A stretch of DNA of 64,000 nucleotides from Verrucomicrobiales bacterium (GCA_024233305.1 JACKPV010000034.1:139829-203828), one strand, 5' to 3'. Counted from the stretch's first letter, positions 9,601 to 18,436 are shown. Made by a program: numbers and translations. The notes: a model not told the origin generated them from the letters alone.

Positions 9601-9973
9601 TTCCCTCGACCTTGACCGGCCGGCCTTCGTGGGCCTTGACCACGAGCGGGACCGCGCTGCCCCGCACCGGCATCGCCGTGGCGTAGTGTTGCGGGACGCC
9701 ATGCACGTAGCCCTCGGGCACCTTTGTGAAGGGAAGGATGTTCTCCTCGGGCCGACGACAACCCGTCAGGCCGACCCCGGCCAACGCGAGCGAAGCCGAC
9801 ATGAGCTTGACGAAATTGCGCCGCGAGACGGGATCGAAGAACTCGCTGGCCGCGGGCGGGAACTCGCGTTCGGCCCACTCGCGAAAGGCCGGCGAATCGG
9901 CGAGTTGCTCGGGACTGCGCCAGTAAACCGGACCTTCGACGGGCCCGCCGTTGGAAGAAGGCACGGGTTTCAT
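6668..9973 (-). CDS. actB: Alternative complex III subunit ActB (Fe-S / molybdopterin-fold protein)
   Basis: The product has 1101 residues. It carries a twin-arginine type signal (SRRNFVK, Arg51-Arg52, then a hydrophobic run) ending in a lipobox-like LTGC with Cys72. The large middle part is the molybdopterin-oxidoreductase-like domain. The C-terminal ferredoxin-like domain contains four cysteine clusters: CVGCNACVIAC, CQHCEAAPCESVCP, CVGTRYCSNNCP and CTFCLQR followed by CQQACP. In ACIII the molybdopterin-like domain has no cofactor and the clusters relay electrons from quinol. I chose the ATG at 9973, which overlaps the actA stop (ATGA), over an upstream start 14 codons earlier inside actA. 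Confidence 0.95.
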   Translation of the reverse strand: MKPVPSSNGGPVEGPVYWRSPEQLADSPAFREWAEREFPPAASEFFDPVSRRNFVKLMSASLALAGVGLTGCRRPEENILPFTKVPEGYVHGVPQHYATAMPVRGSAVPLVVKAHEGRPVKVEGNAEHPLNRRLSGEHGPAHGGTDLRTQASLLDLYDPDRARRCTFKGETVSAERALDAIAREGKVRLASGGSGLAILTGDSSSPTRARLQRQLAERLPQARWFVDEPVGDVAAQAAIQRAFGQALRPLHHFDRAKRVVSLDCDFVALEDESWRHIRGFAKARRVQSPADEPARLYAVESLMTSTGACADHRLRLSPSRIFPLACWLAAEVLETGGDSAGAVALRPRGEGLGEEARQWAAACAKDLVAHQGEVLVVAGSGQPEAVHFLAILLNAALGGIGKVVDYLPDDRPSAGTIEELAQALNRGEVQTLVILGANPVYTAPADLDWAATQRKAGAVIRLGYQEDETAADCDWHLPAAHYLESWGDARTADGTVVPVQPLIEPLFGGVTEIEVLARLLGLETVRPYDLVRETFREMRPDGHFENAWGQFLHDGFLADSALVPVEVNADGLVAKLPDGPRAVESTPQSLELVFFRDPKLDDGRHANNGWLQELPDPMSKITWDNVVLLSKRTAAALGVRVVDDNKNNLRAPVVRIELDGRSVEGPAWIQPGLADNTVALALGYGRPKGGRIARGAGFNVYPLRTSRARHQGTGAKLTLLGRSHPLSCTQNHWHMMGRPVVREGNLEEYRQDPHFARAMDLPAAPDMKPIYPNPLDELGKKAHHQWGLSVDLSRCVGCNACVIACQSENNIPIVGKDQVRRHREMHWIRVDRYFTGPVEDPQVINQPMMCQHCEAAPCESVCPVNATVHDAEGLNLMVYNRCVGTRYCSNNCPYKVRRFNFFDYNRRPLNALYKSPLVSSTDGQWEMKRWFKNPDRGSKPQDEWDLLKLARNPDVTVRMRGVMEKCTFCLQRIEQAKIARKVQARDSGDVVVADGGVKTACQQACPAEAIVFGNLKDPHSHISAARNHERTYEVLDYLAVKPRVTYQARVRNPNSGMPDHHATPFSTREFIDGGGALHGAGGHDGATGGAGEAAHGGKGSH

Positions 9974-10623
9974 CGGTGACAGGCGGAGCAGTTGTCGAGC
10001 GATTGAACGTTCCATTCCTGCATCAGCCGTTTGCCCTCGGCAATCTGCTGCGTCTCACTCTCGGCCTGCCAGTTCAGGTCGTAGACCTTGTCAACCGGAC
10101 GGATCTTCAACTCCGGATGACGGTGGCATTCGAGGCAAAAACTCATGCTGAGCGGCTGGGCATGGCGCACCTCGTCCATCTGGTTGACCTGGCCGTGACA
10201 GTGCACGCAACTGATGCCCCGGTTCACATGCACCGAGTGGTTGAAGTAGACGAAATCCGGGACCTTGTGCACCTGCACCCAGGGAATCGGCGTTCCGCTG
10301 GCGGCGCTCTCCCGCACCAGGGCCAGACGGGCGTCCTCCTTCAGCACCTGGTTGTGGCAGTTCATGCAGAGGGTGCTCGACGGCACGTTCGAGTACCAGG
10401 CTTTTTCCACGCCGTTGTGGCAGTAACGGCAGTCCAGACCGAGCTGGTCCACATGAATGTTGTGGGAAAAGGCCACGGGCTGAATCGGCTGGTAGCCAAC
10501 GCGCGAATACTTCGGAGTGAAGTAATACCAGGCTCCAGCCACCGCCGCGGTGCCAACCAATGCCGCGCCGGTCAGCACCAGCGCCGGCAAGCGGTTGGTC
10601 CACTTGGGAAAAATATCAGACAT
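9970..10623 (-). CDS. actA: Alternative complex III subunit ActA (pentahaem cytochrome c)
   Basis: The 217-residue protein has an N-terminal membrane anchor (about 12-34) and five CxxCH haem motifs: CRYCH (65-69), CMNCH (86-90), CVHCH (139-143), CLECH (163-167) and CSACH (212-216). Additional histidines such as those in FSHNIHVD and FNHSVHV fit bis-His ligation. ActA is the multihaem periplasmic subunit that exports electrons from ACIII. It is the first gene of the operon; about 200 bases separate it from apbE upstream, and the operon promoter should lie there. I could not pick out a convincing -35/-10 pair. Confidence 0.95.
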   Translation of the reverse strand: MSDIFPKWTNRLPALVLTGAALVGTAAVAGAWYYFTPKYSRVGYQPIQPVAFSHNIHVDQLGLDCRYCHNGVEKAWYSNVPSSTLCMNCHNQVLKEDARLALVRESAASGTPIPWVQVHKVPDFVYFNHSVHVNRGISCVHCHGQVNQMDEVRHAQPLSMSFCLECHRHPELKIRPVDKVYDLNWQAESETQQIAEGKRLMQEWNVQSLDNCSACHR

Positions 10624-10819
10624 ACGCGTCCGCGCGTCAGCCGTTGTCAGCCATCGTTCAGCGGCAGTGTCCCGCCCAGGGTTGCTTCATCCGGATCGCC
10701 CATCCCGAACCCCCGGGCATGGGCACCCGCAAGACCGCGCATGGTTATCGATCCCGGACCGGATCGACAAGCCCTGTTGTGCGCGATCTGACAGTTTTTT
10801 GCTGTGGTAATGGCAATAA

Positions 10820-11830
10820 TTAGCCGCCCTGCGCCCCGTCGTCGAAACCGCGCCGCCGTAGTTCCAGTCCGCCGGCCCCGTCCGGCTGCGCCACGAACAA
10901 CTCGAGTTCCGGACGCCGCCGCCTCAGCCGGGCAAAGCCGTCCTCCCCGAGCACGAGCAGCGCCGTCGACAGCGCATCGGTTTCCGCTGCCGAAACCCCC
11001 GCCACCGCCGCCACCTGTGCCCCCTGCACCGGCCGTCCGGAGCGGGGATCCAACACGTGCCCGTAGGTTTGTCCCCCGGCAACAAACGCCTTGCCCCGGA
11101 CCCCCGAAACCGAGAGGGAACGATCCGTCAGGGTCACGGCTGTCAGCAACCCAGCCCCCAGCACGCCCGCCGCGGGAGTCTCCAGTCGCGCGGCTTCCGC
11201 CGGCGCCTCGTCGCTGAGGACCGCCGCCCGCCAGGGCTTCCCGTCGAGCGGCATTCCGAGTCCGAAACTGGTACTGGTCCCGCCGTGGATGAACGCCCGC
11301 GACACGCCGGCCTCACGCAGCACGTCCACCGCCAGGTCGATGGCATAGCCCTTTCCCACCGCCCCGAGGTCCAGCATCATCCCCGCACGCCGGAAACGCA
11401 CGGTCCGGAGCCGGGCGTCAAAGTCCACCTCCTCCATGCCCACGCAGGCGCGCGCCTGCGCGACGGCCTTCGGTTCGGGCGGCCGGCCCGAACCATGCAT
11501 GAAGCCCCAGGCCCGGACCAATGGCGCCACCGTGATGTCGAAGGCGCCGTCGGACAGTTCCCAGAACTCCCGGCAGCGCCGCAACAGATCGAAGACCGGC
11601 GGGGAGACCTTCACGGGCTCCACCGCCGCGCGGGCGTTCAGATGGCTGATCTCGCTCGTGGCGCGGTACAGGCTCAACTGCGCCTCGATCCGGTCGATCT
11701 CGTCCAGCGCCTGCTCGCCCGCCGCCCGCAGGCTGACAAGGTCGCCGCCCTCCAGGAGGAGTTCGAAACGCGTGGCCATCGCCTCGCGCGCCAACGCAAC
11801 GCGCCCGCCGGTTGTTCCGTGTTCGGACAT
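10820..11830 (-). CDS. apbE: FAD:protein FMN transferase (ApbE family)
   Basis: The 336-residue protein has the ApbE fold: an N-terminal MATRFELLLEG strand, the DLGAVGKGYAIDLAVD Mg/FAD-binding segment (about 175-190) and YGHVLDPRSGRPVQG near residue 265. ApbE transfers FMN covalently to Thr/Ser of target flavoproteins such as Nqr and Rnf subunits. No N-terminal lipobox signal is seen, so this version may be cytoplasmic unless a start outside the visible frame is used. It is on the same strand as, and 196 bases upstream of, actA; whether the two are co-transcribed is unknown, and no obvious flavinylation target lies in the window. Confidence 0.88.
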   Translation of the reverse strand: MSEHGTTGGRVALAREAMATRFELLLEGGDLVSLRAAGEQALDEIDRIEAQLSLYRATSEISHLNARAAVEPVKVSPPVFDLLRRCREFWELSDGAFDITVAPLVRAWGFMHGSGRPPEPKAVAQARACVGMEEVDFDARLRTVRFRRAGMMLDLGAVGKGYAIDLAVDVLREAGVSRAFIHGGTSTSFGLGMPLDGKPWRAAVLSDEAPAEAARLETPAAGVLGAGLLTAVTLTDRSLSVSGVRGKAFVAGGQTYGHVLDPRSGRPVQGAQVAAVAGVSAAETDALSTALLVLGEDGFARLRRRRPELELFVAQPDGAGGLELRRRGFDDGAQGG

Positions 11831-11874
11831 CCTGGATCGTTCGTGTCACGGCCCGGCGGGAAACCACCGGCTCC

Positions 11875-11910
11875 AAAAACGCGGACAGCGGCGCCCACCG
11901 GAGCGCCGCT
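11875..11910 (-). terminator. Possible rho-independent terminator after the Gfo/Idh/MocA gene
   Basis: An 8-bp stem (AGCGGCGC at 11887-11894 pairing with GCGCCGCT at 11903-11910, 8-base loop) lies just past the stop at 11947 in the direction of minus-strand transcription. It is followed by five T residues (AAAAA on the plus strand, 11875-11879) after a seven-base spacer. The spacer is longer than ideal, so the call is moderate. Confidence 0.45.
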
Positions 11911-11946
11911 GCTGCGTGGAATCCACCGGTCGAGCCGGCGGGGCAA

Positions 11947-13314
11947 TCAGGCCTTCGAGCCGTAGGTGATCGGATCGACCGTGCGACCGCAGCCGTCCTT
12001 GACGGCCCGCGTGGCAGCGTCGAAATGACAGGTGGTGCCCAGGCGATCGGACATTTCACCGAGCGAAACCACGGTTTGCGTGCGAATGGCCAGTTCGATG
12101 TTGCCGTTGGGCTCCTTGCCGGTCCGGATGCAATCCAGCCAGTTCGCCTCGTGCACCGCGACGTCCTCCACCGGAGTGAGCCGGTCGAAGTTCTCCGGGT
12201 CCATCTCGTCGGTGAACGGCCGCTCGATCCGGAGATTCACGCTGGAGCCGCCAATGATGAGCGTTCCCATGTGACCGCGGATCACATCCTCGAGGCCGTA
12301 CTCGTTCACCGTGCTGCTGCAGACCATCAGGCTGTAGCCGCTGGGGAATTCGGCGGTGAGGGTCAGGCACTCCGGCACGTCGCGTTCCGGTGTCCCCGGA
12401 GTGTTCTTGTCCGTGTGGATTTTCTTCGTCCCGATGGCGCAAACCCGCACCGGAAACTCGGGGGCACCGGTGGCCAGCAACAGCGGGTGCAGGCGGTGCG
12501 GAAAAAGGTCGCCCAACACGCCGGCGCAATAGGGATAGTACTTCCGCCAGCGGAAGAAATGGTCGGCGTTGAAGTCCGCCCGCTGCTTGATGTTGGGGCC
12601 GAGCCAGCGTTCCCAACGGATGCCGTTGGCGTTGAGATCGGGATCGATCGTGTAATTCCACTCGCCCTTCGGGGTGTTCCGCATGTAGGAGCCCTGACCG
12701 AGCACGAGCGGCCCGATCATCCCTTCGCGGACGAGTTCGGCCGCCTTGTGCCACTTCGCATCCGAACAGCCCTGCGCGCCCACCTGGAAGACCTTGCCGG
12801 TCGCCTTGACCGTGTCCCACACCTGGAAGGCCTCCCCGAGGTAACGGCTCATCGGCTTCTCACAGTAGACGTGCTTGCCGGCTTTCATCGTGTCGATCGA
12901 CACCTGGGCGTGCCAGTGGTCCACCGTGGCGCAAACCACCGCGTCGATGTCCTTCTGGTCCAACAAGGCGCGGTAATCTTCGTAGGCCTTGGCGCCGGTC
13001 GCCTCAGCGGCCGCCGCCTCGCGCCGCTTCTCCCACAGATCGCAAACCGCTCCCACCGTGGTGTTGTTCTTGTCCGCATTCGCCAGGATGTTTCGCAGGT
13101 GGAACGTGCCCTGCCCGCCCAACCCGATGAAGCCAACCACGATGCGGTCGTTCGCGCCGATCACGCGACCGGTCGAGGGCGCCTGGCTTTGACCGTAAAC
13201 CGGGGTCTTGAAAACCGCGGGCGTGGCGGCAACCGCAGCGACGGTGGCTGCCTTCTTGATGAAGCTCCGACGCGTCTCGGCGCCGGCCGACGGGGTATTC
13301 GTGTTCTTTTCCAT
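11947..13314 (-). CDS. Tat-exported Gfo/Idh/MocA family oxidoreductase
   Basis: The product has 455 residues. The N-terminus has a twin-arginine signal (ETRRSFIKKAA, then an alanine-rich hydrophobic stretch). The Rossmann motif VGFIGLGGQG lies at about 60-70, the family motif VYCEKPM at about 150, and a C-terminal Gfo/Idh/MocA domain follows. Such exported members are expanded in Verrucomicrobia and Planctomycetes and are thought to oxidise sugar derivatives. I chose the ATG at 13314 (MEKNTNT), which has AGGA upstream, rather than a start seven codons earlier. It stands alone, divergent from a small plus-strand gene. Confidence 0.88.
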   Translation of the reverse strand: MEKNTNTPSAGAETRRSFIKKAATVAAVAATPAVFKTPVYGQSQAPSTGRVIGANDRIVVGFIGLGGQGTFHLRNILANADKNNTTVGAVCDLWEKRREAAAAEATGAKAYEDYRALLDQKDIDAVVCATVDHWHAQVSIDTMKAGKHVYCEKPMSRYLGEAFQVWDTVKATGKVFQVGAQGCSDAKWHKAAELVREGMIGPLVLGQGSYMRNTPKGEWNYTIDPDLNANGIRWERWLGPNIKQRADFNADHFFRWRKYYPYCAGVLGDLFPHRLHPLLLATGAPEFPVRVCAIGTKKIHTDKNTPGTPERDVPECLTLTAEFPSGYSLMVCSSTVNEYGLEDVIRGHMGTLIIGGSSVNLRIERPFTDEMDPENFDRLTPVEDVAVHEANWLDCIRTGKEPNGNIELAIRTQTVVSLGEMSDRLGTTCHFDAATRAVKDGCGRTVDPITYGSKA

Positions 13315-13495
13315 GAAAAAGGTCCTGATTAGCAATCAAGCTTTCGACGGAGGCTAAGCGAATTCTGTTCAGGGTCAATTTCAAATGCCGGCACGACCGA
13401 CGCCCACGCACGCCCCGGCGCAATGGTCATCCCGGATCGGGATCGCCCGCCGGGTAACCCCGTGTTTGTCCCACCCCTCGCCGTAGGCTCTCCGC

Positions 13496-13717
13496 ATGGT
13501 CAAGACTCTCGACGCCAACCGCAGTGCGGAAGGACAGGGGACTTTGGTGGCGCAGTTCGGCGAGGCCCGGCTCGTGCGACGCCTGAACGGAGCGATCTCG
13601 CTGCGCGGCGGCAGCCTCGACGACCGCGCCGAGGCCCATGCCTGGATCGTGCGCTTCCTGCGCGACGCCTATCACGCAGAGAAGGCCGGCCAACCGGAAC
13701 CACGCAAGGCAGCCTGA
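13496..13717 (+). CDS. Small conserved-looking hypothetical protein
   Basis: The 73-residue protein is predicted soluble, with the pattern ARLVRRLNGAISLRGGS followed by a helix HAWIVRFLRDAYHA. The layout (short beta region with LxGGxxxDRxEAxxWI) resembles small unnamed proteins common in Verrucomicrobia; the function is unknown. It is the only sense-strand frame in the gap between two minus-strand genes. The codons look like those of neighbouring genes rather than a shadow, because no gene overlaps it. Confidence 0.55.
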   Translation: MVKTLDANRSAEGQGTLVAQFGEARLVRRLNGAISLRGGSLDDRAEAHAWIVRFLRDAYHAEKAGQPEPRKAA

Positions 13718-13798
13718 CCAACTCCTAAGCCCAATGACTCTTACAAGGCTGGACTGAGTGTCTGGTCCCAAGCGGGTCGGCTGCGAAACCGGAAAGCG

Positions 13799-14518
13799 TC
13801 ACTTCGCGGTCATCGGAGGCGGATCGGCGGGACCGATCATCACTACGGACTCCCCTTGGAGTTTGCGCTGCCGGGCCGTCCCGAGGATCTCCGCCGGCCG
13901 GCCCCGCAGGAATTCCTCGAATCGCTTCGTCAGTTCACGCGCCACCACCACCAGCCGGTCCGGCAGCCACTCGACCAGTTCCCCCAGCAGTTTCTCGATA
14001 CGGTAGGGCGACTCGTAGAGCACGATGGCGCCGGGCAGGTCGGCGAGCATGGCCAGGCGCTGGCGGCGGCGACCGGACTTTTGCGGGAGGAAACCGATGA
14101 AATGAAACTCCTCTGTCGGCAGGCCGCTCGCGGTCAGCGCAGCCACCAGGGCGCAGGGACCCGGCACCGGTTCGACCCGCAGCCCGGCAGCGATGGCCGC
14201 CTGAACCACTCGCTGCCCGGGATCACTGATCCCGGGCGTGCCCGCATCCGTAACCAGCGCCACCTTCGCCCCGCCGCCCAGCCGCTGGATCAACTCCTCG
14301 CTGCGACGCGCCTCGTTGAACTTGAAGTAGCTCAACATCGGCTTGCGAATGTCGAAATGCCGCAGCAACTGCCCCGTCCGCCGGGTGTCCTCCGCGGCCA
14401 CAAGGTCGCACTCGCGCAACACCCGCAAGGCCCGCAATGTGATGTCCTCGAGGTTGCCGATGGGCGTCGCCACGAGATACAGCGTCCCGGCCTGCAACGG
14501 CGGCAAAGCATCGCTCAT
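13799..14518 (-). CDS. rsmI: 16S rRNA 2'-O-methyltransferase RsmI
   Basis: The 239-residue protein starts with the RsmI signature LYLVATPIGNLEDITLRAL. It also has VAAEDTRRTGQLL, VTDAGTPGISDPG and the SAM-binding VPGPCALVAALTASGLP. RsmI methylates the ribose of C1402 in 16S rRNA in the decoding centre. The ATG at 14518 gives the usual family N-terminus; the frame extends 22 codons upstream without similarity. It appears monocistronic. Confidence 0.95.
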   Translation of the reverse strand: MSDALPPLQAGTLYLVATPIGNLEDITLRALRVLRECDLVAAEDTRRTGQLLRHFDIRKPMLSYFKFNEARRSEELIQRLGGGAKVALVTDAGTPGISDPGQRVVQAAIAAGLRVEPVPGPCALVAALTASGLPTEEFHFIGFLPQKSGRRRQRLAMLADLPGAIVLYESPYRIEKLLGELVEWLPDRLVVVARELTKRFEEFLRGRPAEILGTARQRKLQGESVVMIGPADPPPMTAK

Positions 14519-14719
14519 CCCCCAACCCAACCATAGCCCCCGCCCGAAGCAAAGGAACCTGTTGGCAACCCGGAAGAGGCGCACGCGTCGCCCGTCAGCG
14601 GCGCGGGGAGGCTTTCACCCCGGGCCCGGGAGCGGAAAGGTCGCCGCCGCATGAACGATGGCAAACCACGCGCCGGCCGGCCCGGGATCTCCGGACGCCC
14701 CCGGTTCGCGGGAGGATCG

Positions 14720-15389
14720 GCGTCACGTTGCCCCGACTCGAATGTGGCGGCGCCGCCCTGCCGCGGAAGTGGGGCGATCCGCTCTCCACCGCGGACCGCG
14801 TAAAACTGGTCCGGCACGCGTCGACCGCCGGATCCGCTACTTCGACACCGCCATCAGTCACACCTACGCCGACAGCCAAACCATCATCGGGAAGGCCCTG
14901 CGCGAGGTCCGCGACGACATCTTCATCACCACCAAGGTCGACTTCTGGAACCTCGCCCGCCCCGATGGTCGCATCGAGAAGGTCGACCGGAAGGAAGCGG
15001 CCCGGCAAGTGGACATGAACCTGTCCGGGTTGCAGTCGGATCACCTCGACGCCCTCCTGATCCACGGCACGCCGGGCGTGGAACAGATGCCCGTCGGGCA
15101 GTGCCTCGAGGTGCGGGAGGAACTAGGCCGGGCACGGGACCAGGGCAAGGTCCGGTTCATAGGTTTCTCGGCCCACCACTACTTCGACAAGGCGCTGGCG
15201 TTGATCTCCTCGGGGGCTTTCGACCTCTGCATGCTCACCTGCGGCTACCTGCCCCGCGGGCAAAGCCGCCTCCTTTCGCCCGGGACGACCGAACTCCGCA
15301 ATGCCTGCCTCGCCGAGGCGCACGAACTGACCATGGGCCTCGTCGCCCTGAAGGTGCTGGGCGCCGGCATGCTGGGCGCATCAAGCTGA
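14720..15389 (+). pseudogene. Aldo/keto reductase remnant (frameshifted and truncated)
   Basis: Two frames together give an aldo/keto reductase. The first has LPRLECGGAALPRKWGD and STADRVKLVRHA (about 14728-14815). After a frameshift near 14820, the second has IRYFDTAISHTYADSQ, DDIFITTKVDFWN, DLCMLTCGYLPRGQS and LVALKVLGAGMLGASS before a stop at 15389. The full-length family is longer than 300 residues, so the C-terminal third is missing. The frameshift removes the N-terminal strand of the barrel from the rest, so no functional enzyme is expected. Confidence 0.85.
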
Positions 15390-15939
15390 CGCCGACGGAA
15401 CGACATCGAGGGCGGATCCGGCATCGATTTCAGGCCTTCCCTTCAGCGGGCCTCGCCTCCCTTCCCAGGACAAGTTTCGATGCGGTCGTTACTGATTTTT
15501 GTCCGGAGTTTTCGGTGGCGGTCGTCCGTTGGGCCTTCGCTTCGGCCTTCGGCAGGTTGCCGCGCTCGACCTGCGGCTTGAGGCGTGCGCCCAGCCCATC
15601 CGGTTGCAAGTGACAGGATGCTCGGGCGGGCGCCTTGCGCCACGATTTGAGAACGAATCGACGCCATGACGTGCGTGCGACGCAATCACCGGAGCTTCCA
15701 GCAGCAATACGCCGGGAGGGCCGCAGGGCGGTTCACGGTGGTCTTCCCTCAGAGCTGGGCGGCACCGGCAGGTTACCGCCGGGCGAGACCTCCGGAGAAG
15801 CGATCGCCTTGCTGCTTCAACCGCACCCGGTCGGATGCTCACGGAACAACGCCATCGTCCTGGTGGACGACACGAACCGGCTGCGCGCCCGCGGCCTGCC
15901 GCTGAACGGCGCCATCGTCCGCGCCGGTCGGGTGCGGTG
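15390..15939. other. 550-base stretch without a recognisable gene
   Basis: This lies between the truncated aldo/keto reductase and the convergent DUF6807 gene. Short open frames exist on both strands, but none shows a domain, motif or coherent codon pattern. It could be the eroded 3' part of the aldo/keto reductase region or another relic. No RNA gene, repeat or clear terminator was seen. Confidence 0.5.
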
Positions 15940-16920
15940 TCAGTTCCGTCCGTCCGGCCCTTCCCGGAACGGACCTCCAGCCTTGCGGGTCCCGGCGAAA
16001 TTCCCAAACACGGCGTCGCCGTCGATGGTGACTTCCGCTTCCACCGAATAGACCAGTGCGGCGAACCTCAAGCGGAAGGGAGCACCGCGGGGCACGGTCA
16101 CCAGGCTGGGGTCCCCCTGTCGCATGGCCGCGCGGCCGAACGGATTGGCGACCGTGAGGCCGTAATTGCGATTGTGCCACCAACTGGGCCGGAAGTTCAC
16201 CGGATCGGCCATCAGCAAAAGGCCGGCGCGTCGGTCGCCCATCCGGCCCGAGTAGTCGCACCAGTCCGCCGGTTGCCCCCACGTGACCTTCGCGGTTTCC
16301 AACCCGGCGCTGCTCCGAATCCGCCCGCCGTTCTTCTCGGTGATTGGAGTCGCCACGCGAGCGCCAAAGCCCATCTCCTCCTGGTCCCCAAAGACCAGCG
16401 GTCCGGCGTCCGATTGAAAGGTCGCCTCCCACTCGATGAGCCAACCTTCGGTCAACCCGGTCAGCGCGAAGCGGTTCGTTACCGAGCCGATCACCTCGCC
16501 GGTGGGCGCAAGCAACCGGCATTCCGTGGCGAACCGAAGCCGCTTTCCCTCGGCCCGCGGAGACTCCACGAAACGCACATGTTCGATGCGTCCCTTGTTT
16601 CGCCAGAAGTCCGCCCCGTTGACGTCTCCGAAGGCGAGCCATAGCCCGGGATGCATCGTGTCGTGATCGTCCGGGTCCACGCCCGCGACGGGCGGATGGC
16701 GCCGGGTCACCTGAAGTCCGCCCGGGGCATGCACATTCGCAAAGTAGGGCCGCAGGATCCGTTCATCGCGGAAAACGAACTCGGCCACCGGTCGCCCCGC
16801 CTGGGTGATGGTCAACCGATCCGGCCCTTCGCTTGTCGCGAAGCCGGCGTCGGCTGCCGCCGCAGGAAGCGAAAGCAGGCCCAGCGCCGCGAGCAGGCCG
16901 GAGGGGGGGAAAGGTCTCAT
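15940..16920 (-). CDS. Exported DUF6807 (PmoA-like) family protein
   Basis: The 326-residue protein has a cleavable signal peptide (LLAALGLLSLPAAAADA). It matches the DUF6807/'PmoA family' pattern: ILRPYFANVHAPGG at about 55-68, DHDTMHPGLWLAFGDVNGADFW at about 84-105, and a C-terminal WWHNRNYGLTVANPFGR. The family is named for a supposed link to methane monooxygenase but is typically found beside Gfo/Idh/MocA and sugar genes in Verrucomicrobia and Bacteroidetes. Here it follows such a gene by 22 bases, so a role in glycoside-derived sugar handling in the periplasm is inferred. Confidence 0.85.
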   Translation of the reverse strand: MRPFPPSGLLAALGLLSLPAAAADAGFATSEGPDRLTITQAGRPVAEFVFRDERILRPYFANVHAPGGLQVTRRHPPVAGVDPDDHDTMHPGLWLAFGDVNGADFWRNKGRIEHVRFVESPRAEGKRLRFATECRLLAPTGEVIGSVTNRFALTGLTEGWLIEWEATFQSDAGPLVFGDQEEMGFGARVATPITEKNGGRIRSSAGLETAKVTWGQPADWCDYSGRMGDRRAGLLLMADPVNFRPSWWHNRNYGLTVANPFGRAAMRQGDPSLVTVPRGAPFRLRFAALVYSVEAEVTIDGDAVFGNFAGTRKAGGPFREGPDGRN

Positions 16921-16942
16921 GGCAAGGAGGCGGAGTTGTGAC

Positions 16943-18436
16943 TCAGACCGGGAAGGTGAACGGCGCGCGGTGGCTGCCCCGGGCCAATCGTTGCGCCGCC
17001 GTCAGGGTGGTCGGATCGCCGCTGTCCAGGCCGGTGATCTCGCCGGTTGTCTCCTCGGTCCTGAGCCATGGCCCCAACAAGAACGGCGTCCTGTCCGGAT
17101 CCACCCCGATGCCTTCGAGACTCTGTGTCAGTCGTTCAAACGCCACGCCGGCCGGCGGTTGCCCGCCGAGTTCGGCCCGGCAAGCCGCCAGTCCGGCCGG
17201 CTGCGCCAGGCGATAGGAGATGTTCCCGAGATGGCAGACTGCGGAGGAAATGTGGCCTTGCTCGATCGGGGCGTGCAGGTCCCCGACCCGTCCGCTTCGT
17301 AGTGCTTCGACAAAATTTCGCTGATGCGTGGCCCCGTTGTTCCCCTGGAACCGTTTGATGGCCTTTCCCGCGTGGTCGTAAACCGCCCCCCCCATTCGAA
17401 AGCCGGCGAAGTAACCGTCCTCATACTCCAGCACAAACCCCTCCTGCACCCGTCGGAGCCGGTCCATAACCACGGCGTCCGGCACCATGGACAGGTTGCG
17501 GTTCTCGATGACCAAGGGTAGCCCGGGATACTCCGCCAGGGTGAACTGCGTGTTCGGCGTTTGCGCTGCGTCGTCGTAGGTGAAGCGTCCACCGAGACTG
17601 CGGATGCGCGTGGGAAAGGCCAGTTCCGGGGCGAAAATGCGCAGGGCATCAAAGGCGTGCACCGAGCTGTTGCCGACATCCCCGTCGCCGGTGGACCAGA
17701 ACCAGTGCCAGTCATAATGCAGCCTGGGACGGGTCAACGGCTCAACCGGAGCCGGCCCGCACCAGAGGTCGTAGTCGAGGTCCTGCGGGATGAACGGAGC
17801 GCACTTGCCGATGGGCGGACGGTGTTCGTACCAGACGACCTGCCCCCAGAGCAGTTTGCCAAGGTGCCCCTCCTGGAGCCACGCGGCCGCCTCCCGCAAA
17901 CCGGGGCAGGAACGGTATTGCAGTCCGCTCTGCACCAATCGCCCCCGCTCGCGGGCTTCCGCCACCATGCGCGCCCCCTCCCAGACACTGTGGGAAACCG
18001 GCTTTTCCACATACACATGCTTGCCCGCCCGGAGCGCCCAGACGGTCAGAAGCGCATGCCAGTGGTTTGGGGTGGCGATGACCACGGCATCCACATCGTC
18101 ACGTTCCAACACGCGACGCGGGTCATTTGCGGCAAAGGGCCGGGTTCCCTCATCCCGGAGCTTGTCGACGTGCTTGGCCAGGCGCTCGGGATCGACTTCG
18201 CAAAGCGCGGTGACCCGCACGCCGGGCAGGGAGCTGAACAATTTCACATGCTGTCCGCCCTTGCCGCCGAGGCCGATGACGCCGACGCGAATGTCGCTGT
18301 TCGCTCCCAGCACCCGCCCGGAGGACAGGGCGAGCGCGGCGGTGGCCGCACTGGATACTCTCAGAAAGGAGCGGCGCGTCCGGACACCCCCGCATGGATG
18401 GTCGGGTTTCATGGTCATGGAGTTCGATGTTGTCAT
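16943..18436 (-). CDS. Tat-exported Gfo/Idh/MocA family oxidoreductase
   Basis: The 497-residue protein has a twin-arginine signal (RTRRSFLRVSS), Rossmann motif VGVIGLGGKGG at about 50-60 and the HVYVEKPVSHSVWEG motif at about 145-160. The long C-terminal part contains HYDWHWFWSTGDGDVGN, typical of the verrucomicrobial and planctomycete subfamily. The ATG overlaps the MFS stop (ATGA), so the three upstream genes and this one form one operon, followed by DUF6807. Its substrate is unknown; the transporter context suggests a carbohydrate or polyol. Confidence 0.9.
   Translation of the reverse strand: MTTSNSMTMKPDHPCGGVRTRRSFLRVSSAATAALALSSGRVLGANSDIRVGVIGLGGKGGQHVKLFSSLPGVRVTALCEVDPERLAKHVDKLRDEGTRPFAANDPRRVLERDDVDAVVIATPNHWHALLTVWALRAGKHVYVEKPVSHSVWEGARMVAEARERGRLVQSGLQYRSCPGLREAAAWLQEGHLGKLLWGQVVWYEHRPPIGKCAPFIPQDLDYDLWCGPAPVEPLTRPRLHYDWHWFWSTGDGDVGNSSVHAFDALRIFAPELAFPTRIRSLGGRFTYDDAAQTPNTQFTLAEYPGLPLVIENRNLSMVPDAVVMDRLRRVQEGFVLEYEDGYFAGFRMGGAVYDHAGKAIKRFQGNNGATHQRNFVEALRSGRVGDLHAPIEQGHISSAVCHLGNISYRLAQPAGLAACRAELGGQPPAGVAFERLTQSLEGIGVDPDRTPFLLGPWLRTEETTGEITGLDSGDPTTLTAAQRLARGSHRAPFTFPV

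Noticed and set aside
6620..9979. Very long plus-strand open frame of about 1119 codons
   Set aside because: It is antisense to actB, which has all expected Fe-S motifs; the plus-strand product has no domain and reflects high GC and codon bias.
10624..10819. Candidate sigma70 promoter before actA (TTGTCG...GATAAC)
   Set aside because: The elements are weak and alternatives exist in the same stretch; not reliable enough to annotate.
15489..16007. Minus-strand open frame of about 170 codons after the DUF6807 gene
   Set aside because: Arg/Pro/Ser-rich, overlaps the DUF6807 3' end and shows no domain.
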